A DNA stretch of 64,000 nucleotides, taken from NCBI RefSeq assembly GCF_021347895.1, contig NC_067127.1:18820984-18884983 (forward strand). Reading direction: 5' to 3'. Positions within the stretch are counted from its first letter, which is position 1. Every line of letters begins with the position of its first letter. The stretch comes from Acanthochromis polyacanthus (lineage: Eukaryota; Chordata; Actinopteri; Pomacentridae). Made by a program: the position numbers and the translations under genes. The notes beneath the pieces were generated by a model. The model had not been told where the DNA came from, did no database searches, and saw only the letters and a program-made list of their open reading frames with translations. Positions 54,958-64,000 of this stretch are shown here, piece after piece.

Positions 54958-57900
54958 TTATATTTTGAGGAAGAATTTCTTCCTGTACAGCAGGTAGGCG
55001 ATGAGCACCCACAGTGAGGTTCCCCACAGGCTCTGCAGGAGAAACTCCAAGTGGCTCTCCTGGAAGCGCATCTCCCAGCTGAAGGGGAAGTAGAAACCAA
55101 GCAGAGAGTGGCCAACATACACAAAGATGGAGTTCATCCCTGAGGAGGAGAGAAGAGACAGACAGGTTATTACTGAACAGGGTCTCTCAGTTTTAAAGGA
55201 AATGTTAGTTATTTATCATGTCCAGTCCTATTTTTCATTGTAATTCATCGCTGTTGGAAGCATTTGGAAAAAGTAAAGGCTGATTTTTAAAAAAAAGTAT
55301 TTTCAGGCATGCAGAGCAAACCTCTAAATGCTTTCCAAGTAAGCTTAAAATTTAACCATTTCAAACTCTTCTTTCAGTGTTTGACCAAAAGCAAACAAAT
55401 AGCTGAGAGAAAAATAGAGGAAAGCAAAACAGTGATTACAACTGTGACAAAGCAATCAAATACCTTCAGGACACTTTTGCTATACTAGACATTAGGAAAA
55501 ACGTCTTATTTACAATGACGACCTTAAATGTGGCAGACAAGACTTGTAGGTGAAATGGAAGCGAGGGAAGGAACAAGAGCATAAAACAAGCCAAATTAAT
55601 TCTTTTTGCTGACTGCTTGTTGTAACAGGCAGTAAGCTTGTTTTTGCTAATTTCTGCTATGACAGAATTCATGTTTGTTGGGGGCTGCACAGTGGATTGG
55701 TTGTTAGCACTTTTGCCTTGCAGCTAGAAGATCCCTGGTTCATGTCCTCGCCTTCCTGGGATCTTTCTACATGGAGCTTGCCTGTTCTCCCTGTGCATGT
55801 GTGGGTTTTCACAGTCCAAAAACATGCTGAGGTTAACTGGTGATTCTAAACTGTCCGTAGATGTGAATGTGAGTGTGATTGGTTGTCTCTTTGTGTAGTC
55901 CTGTGATAGACTGGTGATCCGTCCAGGATGTCCCCTGCCTTCACACTAACTCAGCTGGGATAGACTCCAGCCTCCTGTGACCCTAATGAGGACTAAGTGG
56001 TGTATAGATAATGGATGGATGTTTTTGGATTGCTAAAATAAGTGGAAAGTGCATAGTTAGTCTAAACCAAAATGGCTGTAGCTGTGAGAATGAGGCACAG
56101 ATATAAATACACATTATTAATATAGAAATCTCTCTATTTGCCCTTTTGGCAGTGAGAGCAATCATACAAATACAGTTAACCCATGCTTATAGTGTCTGTC
56201 CTTGCCACTTATCACTTCCTTTATTAATCAGGAATCCTTTTTCTGAATGTTAAGTTTCCTTTTCATCTGAAGCATCAGAATCTGTTTTTTAAAAGTTTCC
56301 CATGGTTTATCTACATAAGCTTTACCACAGTACTGTAGTCTAATCTATCTCTGTTACTAGAGTAGCCCCCCTCTTTAGCTCTGGAAAACCAATCATTATT
56401 GGTGATGTAGTGTTGCATAGTCAGACCGTTCTGCAGCACAGAATAGTCTGCCAGCAGCTCATTATCAGTCTGCGATAGCAGGGGGACAATCCCTGCATTG
56501 TTTGTATTTCATTGAAACAATTACAGTTGTCATTGGTAGAGCTAAGCCAAGAATGCAGTAACAGAGTCTCCTCGAAAGAATGTTTTCAACAAAACTTGAC
56601 ATTTACAGTGTTGTTGTCTGGAGTTTTTGGTTGTTGTTTTTTTGAATTGAAAGGGATTTAGTAAATGGTAACATATAGATAGTGGAAAGGGAAGAGAAAG
56701 GTGTGTGAAATGTGCGACCAGTGGCAGATTTATACCTTGAACCTACGTCTAGTCAGTCACTGGAACCTCCCACAACCTACCAAACTGAAAATCTGTAGTT
56801 TGTCCAAATGTTTCACCAAAACAATCCTCCTCAAGACTATTTTGAGTAGAATCCATTTCTTTATTTTTTATAGCCCTTCCCAGTACGATTATATTAGTTT
56901 TAAGAAATACAAACAACAAATCATACTGAGATGCTTTCAGACCTTTCTGCAGAAAGGTTTGACTACGTTGGCATGAGATGCATTACTAACAGTGTGCCAG
57001 TATTGAAATATTTCCTTAGACCCCAGATTTAAAACTTTGGTACACAAAAAGCATGACATTTGCCTGCAGCTGATAGACATAATCAGCACGTCATGAATCC
57101 ATTTACCAAGGACATGTCACTGACTTTCATTTATATCTACATTTATATGTACATAAAAAGTTCCACAATCTAGCTTTAATTAAAGCTGGTTTCAGACATT
57201 AAATTAATTTCTCATTGTGTTCAAGGTTTACAATCATATTCCAGTTGTGCATATGAGGTTTTTTTTATTTCAACTAAAGCACAGCATGTTACACTGAGTG
57301 CCTTGGGTCATGATTATTCAGTACCTGGGTATATGAAAGGCTGTCCAGCCCACCAGCCCTTGATATCAATGACAAAGTACATGGCTCCCAGCAGCAGGAA
57401 AGAGAAGCACCCCATACACAACACAAAGGACAGGGACCTGCAGAGAAACATCACCAGCAACACTTTACACCAACAGCAATGTTTCACTCTGTACATTTGG
57501 GCATCACTAAAATGTTAACTGTTGGGTGTGAACAAGGGTGTAAACACACTTAGTCTATCAATCTCCTGCTGCATATAAATAACACCCAGGGGTCTCGAAC
57601 CATTCCAACAAACTGAGGGACAGTTTGCTGGAATGGTCTAGAGCATCAGTAGTGGATCCTTGGCATGTGCCCCATGGAACTGTGCCAACCAGCCATGTCC
57701 CTGTCTGTTCCTAAGTGCAAGAATGTTTGATGAAATACCATCCAATGTAAAATGGCTGCCTCCTTGCAGTGGGCTTTTTTATTTATTTATTTATTTTTTA
57801 TCTCAGCTGAAGTGGAGCCAAAAAGGACTCTTGGCTGGGAGTTAATTACTTCTAGACATCCAGGCAGGGACTTGTACTCAAGAGCTCAATAACCTGTGCA

Positions 57901-60900
57901 TGATGAACTGCCTATAAAAGCCAGGCAGGTAATAGCGAGGGATGAGCGTGGCGTTAGCGGGGGCCCCAGTGGAACATCATGAGGAATTTGCTTACACATC
58001 ACAGATGAAATGGTATTCTTCCTGCTGCAACATTAAAATGATTCACATCATATTAAGGGGAACGTGGGAGTGGAACAAATGCACAGGTCGTAAAGTAATC
58101 TATGTCTGAGGCAGTAATTGCGCAGTATTTCATACAAAATCATTACAAACATTTATCAAGGTGCCATGCTTTGTTTTTCCAAAAAGGCATATGATAGTTT
58201 GGGAGCACTTAGACGCCTTTCCCAGAGCCTGATCGCTTTCCATCACACAGAGCTGGTAAAACGTGTAGTGAATGCTTCTGGGGCGGAGAGGAAAAAGCAT
58301 GTTTTATTTTGCTGGCCGTAAGGAAGAGTGATCATGTTGGGAGGATGTATAACCACTCCACCTCACACTCCCGACAGCCCTGGTGATTATTTACAGTCGT
58401 AGCTGTCGTAAGAGGTAAGCAAACGTGTGTTTTAGCAGGCTTGATTTGTGCCTGTTGGAAACCCATCCTTTCTTTTGTGAGGAAAAGTGGCTGGATTTAG
58501 AGGGTCAGGAAGCACTTACCAAAGGTTTTTATTGACAGGTATAAATCCTCCGTCTCGTGTGCACTTAGAAAGGATGGCTGCGGAGATTCCCTGAGGGTGG
58601 AAATGAAACAGATTTCAAATCGATGGAGGACGATAAAGCAATCTGTATTGGGCTGCTAAAACATGAGGCAACAGAATCAAGGGAGTCCAACAGATTAGCC
58701 AGTTACGTGAGTCACATTAAGAAGAATCTAAATCAGGCCTGCAAACAAACACTGGAGCCAAAACAATGAGCTGAAAGATGATAAATGACTGTGATGACTA
58801 TAAGAACACACAACTTTATGTTCTTGACACCAACAGAGTGACACTTTGATGAATTTGACGGTCTTATTTACTCACAATATGCATTAATTGCATATGATCT
58901 GATGAACTCTACATCAATAAGAGCTTTTATTGTCTCATCGATACTCCTTTACATATGATTTGGATACACAAAGAAACATTCTGTGCTCCAGAGAGAAACC
59001 CGGGGCGGTGGATCAGAATCCAGACATGCTCATTTGGTGGATATCCATCATGTGTATAGATGACAGAATCGATGGTGTGGAAATAGCCTAGCTGGGGCTG
59101 GATTGAGTCTCCAGGCTATCCAGGCAGCAGGATGTGGGATGGGGCTGGTATGTGGGGCAATCGCTCAATTTCAATCTCTCACTTCTGGAGCCTGATCGTT
59201 GGACTTTAATTAACAGGGGCTGTTGTTTATTATGAGGAAGATGCACGGCTGCCCCTAAATATCTGTCCACCTCAAAAATACAGCGAACCGCTGTGTAAAA
59301 CCCGCCTTTACTGTATCAACACTTTTTGGTTCTTTGCGGACCTCCTGTGTTTAATACCAGTCCTGAGGTCAGGCACATGCAATAACGAGATCCCTCCTCC
59401 AAAGAGCAGACCTGCTAATGTCAAAAGCACATGTCTGAAACAAGAGGCAGCTCAGCTCTGCTTCCTCCCTCCCCTTTGAGCCGAAATCGTATTAGAAAAG
59501 TCAATATCAAGAGCAGGCCAATTGCTAAAACTAATTTTGCCCTTTGTGTTGGTAAAAAAACATGGCTAAAAATAGATTTAACCACTGAGATTAAAGAAAC
59601 CAAAATGAGTATACATGTGCAGAACACACGAGACGACTACATGCTGGGTTGATTCCTCATCTGTGGTCTGTATCTGTTCCTAAAATCAATAAAAATGGTC
59701 TGCTCTCTAGGTCAAATATTGCAATGTGAGAAAATCTATTTTATCGTGATTCATTATTTCACTTAACTAGGATTTTAAGTCCCTGTATTGATCCATCACT
59801 AAACACTTTATGACCTCGAATATATATCATCTCCAACATCATAATCTTGATTAGCCTCCACATCAACTATGTAGCATTAACCGATAGATACTGGGGAAAA
59901 AACATAAAGGCCTAATGTTTATTTATTTCATCGTGTGTTGCTTTATCACTCTGTACCTCTGGGAGAAGCCAAATGGATCTAATTTATTTCACCTCCCTCC
60001 AGCCACTCACTGCACAATGATAGTCAATAAGATTCAACACCAGCAGACATAATGGAGGAGATTTGTCATTTAAGAATTGAGGTTAATGACGTTAAATTCT
60101 CACAACAGAATGTCAATTGATTCTCACATATGGAAACAGGATTTTTCCTGATTCACAAACACAAACTGCCCATTCTTTGGACTTTTTAGACTGGATTTAC
60201 TACATTAGTATTGGAAAACATACCTGTAGGAGGCAATTATCCCTGATTTGTACAAACGGGGATAACCTTTGTCTTGTCTGCTGTTCCACACAGTTTTTGA
60301 CTGCTGAGATTGTATGTTGCTTAATTAGTTGTTCACATTTCTGCATAAAAAATTGTTTGTTGTGTATTATGTAAACATGTTCAAGCTGAATTGGCCCCAT
60401 GAATATTGTGTCAGACCTTAATTCACCAAATTCGGCAATCAGTGTGTTAATGAAATCATCCTTTAAGTGTTGAGTTAGCCTGAACCTCTACAATAGCTGC
60501 ACAACATCAGCATGTTAATGCCTAAATACAGCCTCAGAAGCCCCGTTCAGACATGCATACTTTCAAATTAGCCATATGGCATCTTAACAAGTCAATGTCA
60601 TATCTCATCTCACAGAACACCTCGACATTTTTCTGTAAAAGTTGCCAACGTCACTTGTTTGGCACTACCAACATTTTTGCATCATTTTGGACATGCCACA
60701 AGTCTGAACCACATGCAGTCACATTAGAAGACAGTGTTAAAGTGTACTGACAGCGCAATTTTGAGGATATAGCAAATATGAAATGCATATCGCTGCTTTT
60801 TCCCTCACTATCTCAGTCTGGCAAAGGCTGGAGCGGAGCAAACAAGAGGAGCAAACGAGAGCCTCAAAACTGCAGAAGTGCACGTAAATTAGGTGAATAG

Positions 60901-62796
60901 CATAAATAAAATACTTTGTTTTTAAAATCTTTGACTTTTAGGCAATCAGTTGAACACTGGACTGCACTTTTACTTTCCCAGAGCCATGTGGGAAGTCACT
61001 CTTGTGGAGAGCGCTAGCCGTTTCAAAGGGAGGGACTCACATGCACTAACATACACGCGCTGCTGGACTGGCTGCCAAAACATTCAACAGAGGAGCTCAG
61101 ATTTCAACACACAGACAAAATGAGACTTCATTCTCTGCTAAGGATACCACTGTTCCACTACATCTTTACACAGTAGGTAGTTATTTAATGCTATATTTGC
61201 TCTGTTTAAGTTCAGAATCTTGCACATTGCACTTATAATATAAAAAGGATCTGCGCTTGAGTGGCAAAATGTCATTGCTATAAGTGGTGAAGTGGTATCT
61301 GGAAAAGGCTAAAAAGATGCTGGCATGGCTGGTTTTTGACGTGCTGAGGTTCTGGGGCTATCTTTTCAGAAAGCATGGGCTGGGTAAAAAAAAAAAACAA
61401 CAACTTTGCTTCATATCCCACTGAGATTTTGTGCCTGATATTGGGCTATAAAAATAAACTTTATTTGACTTGACAAACCTAACTGCATGACATCTATAGT
61501 ACAGATAAGACCATGTAAATTCATTAGATTGTTTCCTTAACCGAATAGCCGTCCGTGTGGTTTCAGCACGAGTCAGATAAACAAACCACATACAAATAAC
61601 CATTTGAAGGAATATGATATCCAAAGGTACACAAAAGGCAGAGAAACATACAGGAATGACAAGCCTTCAGACCATCTCTCCCTCCCTCTGTGTGTTCTTT
61701 CTGTGGCTGGGTCTACCCTCCTTTTCATCGTGCACAGTTTGATTTCAAAGGCTGGGTGATGCAGCCAGCTCTTCCCGCTCCATCATCGCTCCAGGTCACA
61801 AGACTGCGAGTTCAGGGTGTCTGCCTCCACAGCATGCAGGCTCCTACTAACCCCATTTTGCAAACGAGCTACATCTCTGCAGCATCTCAACGAATGCGCA
61901 TGAAAACAGCGGCCAAGCACAGTTCAGCTGATGCCTGGCCTTTCTGCACGGCTGTCAGTCAGTCTTGTTAGAGCAGACTAGCAGCCTCCTGTCACAGGTT
62001 TACAAATGCAAAACAAGCCATCTCCTGTAACACTCGGCTTCTCCCTCGGGGACGCATTCCCCCTCTAAATGAAATGGAGGCCAGCTTGGCTTTTTTTGTG
62101 TTTTGAGACCACCCAGTATGAGCGCAAACCGAAAGCAAATATCATCTCAGAAGCTATCCATTTAACCTTTTATTATGTATTTCAATAAACTTTAATCCAT
62201 TGTTTTATCAAAAGTGCCAAGTGTTTGGTCTGTTTGTTGAAACTTTGCGTGCAGGTGCCTGAGCGGATCAAGGTCTGCAGATGCTTATATACTTGCAGCA
62301 GACTGTAAGTAATATGCATAACTCTGCTAATCTAAAACCACATGTGAGGCACAGACAGGCAATGAGAGACAGTATGTATCCCCCTGAGGCGTCGGATACC
62401 CATGTCTGCCCGGAAACACAGCCACACATGGTTGTTGTTTAATTGTACTGAGATCACACACATGTCCTCTACTAAGTCCTGCTAATGAATGGCTTCGGCA
62501 GTTATGACTAATACCCTAGTGGCTGAAAAACACACTGTGGAGTTTACCTGCAAGGCGAAGTAAAATGCCAAGATCATCAAAGTGCTCAGTGCAGCATGAG
62601 TCATGGAAGCAAGATGATGTTTAAAGTGATTTGCTGTCTTGGTTTCAAATTATCAATTGACTTTTATGCCCATTTACTACTGCAGCTGTGGGTAAAACCT
62701 CCACATGATGTACCGTACCAGGAGGACGGCCCACACTAGGAATCGACAGAGGATTTGGACGTTCATCTTTTTGCAGGAAATGATAATTTTCCCCGC
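54958..62796 (-). CDS. hgsnat: Heparan-alpha-glucosaminide N-acetyltransferase-like, last four exons (partial)
   Basis: HGSNAT is a lysosomal multi-pass membrane enzyme that moves acetyl groups from cytosolic acetyl-CoA to terminal glucosamine of heparan sulfate during its breakdown (family knowledge). Exons: 62796-62719 (AGKIIIS...VWAVLL), 58590-58520 ([24 protein letters not shown]), 57437-57325 ([13 protein letters not shown]...[13 protein letters not shown]), 55139-54958 ([13 protein letters not shown]...[11 protein letters not shown], stop). Phases agree and the ~148 residues follow the C-terminus of the human protein without gaps: [20 protein letters not shown] and [12 protein letters not shown] are near-identical. 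About three membrane helices are visible. The start and roughly three quarters of the protein lie beyond the right end. It could be a paralogue rather than the direct orthologue, since human HGSNAT is not near RET. Confidence 0.93.
55681..56021 (+). mobile_element. tRNA-like SINE element (hgsnat last intron)
   Basis: Starts 'ggggctgcacagtggattgg', has a decayed tRNA-like head ('gttagcacttttgcctt...ctggttcatg'), the same body as the 27418 copy ('gttctccctgtgcatgtgtg', 'catgctgaggttaactgg', 'gactggtgatccgtcc', 'gaccctaatgaggact'), and a GGATGGATG tail. Confidence 0.7.
57599..57637. repeat. Compact hairpin in hgsnat intron
   Basis: Arms 57599-57615 (ACCATTCCAACAAACTG) and 57621-57637 (CAGTTTGCTGGAATGGT) pair at 16 of 17 positions around a 5-nt loop. 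Partial pairing continues outward. The loop is too short for a typical animal microRNA precursor, and the function is unknown. Confidence 0.7.
58591..62718 (-). other. hgsnat: hgsnat intron (4.1 kb)
   Basis: Lies between two confirmed exons. No further exon with hgsnat similarity was found, and the protein alignment leaves no gap. There is a run of A near 61388 and otherwise AT-rich unique-looking DNA. Confidence 0.7.
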
Positions 62797-64000
62797 CTGT
62801 GGAAAAAGAGGCAGAGATAAGCACAGACACCACGACTCATTCGCTCATACATTTAATGAGAAACACCACATAAACACCAGCGGCCAGTGTGTCCGTGTAT
62901 TTGCCCTTGTGTAACCAAATAGGCCTGGGATGTTGCTGTCGATGCCGCGTCCCTGACATGGCGGTCACATTTCTCCTATCCTGTCCAGCCAGATGTGAAG
63001 TGTAAGTCATCCACACCCACTGATTAATTTGGTGATGATGAATATGTTTCAGCTGAGAACATTAGCATGGACGAGCACAGAGGAGGGCAGCGGACACCTG
63101 GCGTGTTGTCTAAGACTCGCTGACTGAAGGGCTCAGAGCTAACCGCCCACTGGGAATTCAGAAATGTGGCTGCTTTTGCATGGTAGCTTCCCACAACTCA
63201 AATGGTTATAAGTGACACAGTCGCTATCAGAGACTCGGGTCTAAAGACCAGAAGCTCTCCTCACTTTTCGACAACATTTTGTCATAAAGGAGGGCAGCTG
63301 TGCACAGTGAGCAGGAAAATGTCTTTCACATAACCTTTACTGAGTACTGAGTTAGTCTCCCTATCCAGTATACTGTATGTTTCCACTGAGCAAAGATTAG
63401 GTGTTTAAATGCTATCTAAAGCAGAGGAACGATTGTTAGGCAGTGTGACAGTCCAGATGTTAGTACAAATAGGCTTGCAATATGACACAAAATAACACAG
63501 TTGTATAAAAACAAACACACACACATATATAAATAACATAAAGGTGTTTTTTATTTCTTAAAAAAGTGTCAAGTAATAACCTTGACTTCCACATGGCATC
63601 ATGAAATGGCAATTCAGAGTATTTTAGCATGATAAATGCACTTCAGTTGTGTATCTTAAATAAATCCAGCTCTATGTGTGACATCTAAATGTAACAAACA
63701 ATTAAACTGCTTGGGCTGATACTGGTCTAAGTGGAAACTGGGTCACACACTATATCAGGTCTTTTAAGCTTTTGTAGCCCTTTTTTTAAAAGATGACAAT
63801 ATACCAAAAAGGACAATAACTAAGCAATAATAAGCGATATTTAACTGACTGGTCTAATCAAATTTAGCCTTGAATCTCACCAGCTAGCTGTAGCCCTCCG
63901 TACATCAGTCAGTTCATCATACTGAATTTTATACTGCATCTCTGTGCATTTAGAGTTGCTTTGGTGGCTTAGATTGGGCTTGACGGTCATACCAGCCAGA
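62797..64000 (-). other. hgsnat: Start-proximal hgsnat intron, runs off the window
   Basis: No upstream hgsnat exon is recognisable up to the window end. The next expected coding block (ending ...VQ before AGK) must lie beyond position 64000. Confidence 0.6.

Noticed and set aside
62540..62570. Donor-like AGGTAAAC on the minus strand as an extra hgsnat exon
   Set aside because: The flanking exons join without a gap against the known C-terminus, and no open homologous segment is present.

Overview
This is a vertebrate nuclear window, almost certainly from a ray-finned (percomorph-like) teleost. The evidence is intron-rich genes with vertebrate-type splice sites, proteins closely matching known vertebrate families, and dispersed repeats of the kinds common in fish (a tRNA-like SINE, a Tc1/mariner relic, non-LTR retrotransposon relics, a palindromic-ended MITE-like family). 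There are no prokaryotic features, CRISPR arrays or plasmid/phage modules. I found no undescribed multi-gene system. The most unusual signals are small-scale ones inside known genes.

Layout. 1-2327: no coding exon; downstream flank of mcmbp, possibly the 3' UTR of a convergent gene. 2386-10038 (-): mcmbp, 16 coding exons, including one intron with U12-type AT-AC boundaries. 10039-10635: short shared promoter between divergent genes, with an E2F-like site and a CRE core. 10636-19994 (+): sec23ip, 18 coding exons. 19995-21809: convergent 3' ends. 21810-24332 (-): csgalnact2, 7 coding exons, with a non-coding first exon and promoter near 26539-26740. 26741-29116: repeat-rich intergenic DNA. 29945-51640 (-): ret, 20 exons, with an 11.8-kb first intron and both the RET9 and RET51 carboxy-terminal ends readable. 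51641-54957: intergenic, with a (CA)50 microsatellite. 54958-62796 (-): the last four coding exons of an hgsnat-like gene whose 5' part lies beyond the right edge.

Reassembling the exons gives open frames of 631 (mcmbp), 974 (sec23ip), 539 (csgalnact2) and 1110 codons (ret). All are within a few percent of the human lengths and all splice phases agree. The genes do not form a pathway. mcmbp acts in DNA replication and sec23ip in COPII/ER-exit trafficking. csgalnact2 (Golgi, chondroitin sulfate synthesis) and hgsnat (lysosome, heparan sulfate breakdown) both handle glycosaminoglycans. ret is the GDNF-family receptor tyrosine kinase. As I recall human gene order, MCMBP/SEC23IP (10q26), RET/CSGALNACT2 (10q11) and HGSNAT (chromosome 8) are three separate blocks, here joined within 64 kb.

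Limits: everything was read by eye. Exon calls rest on recognised protein similarity plus GT-AG (or AT-AC) boundaries and phase. UTR ends, promoters, poly(A) sites and repeat family names are inferences.
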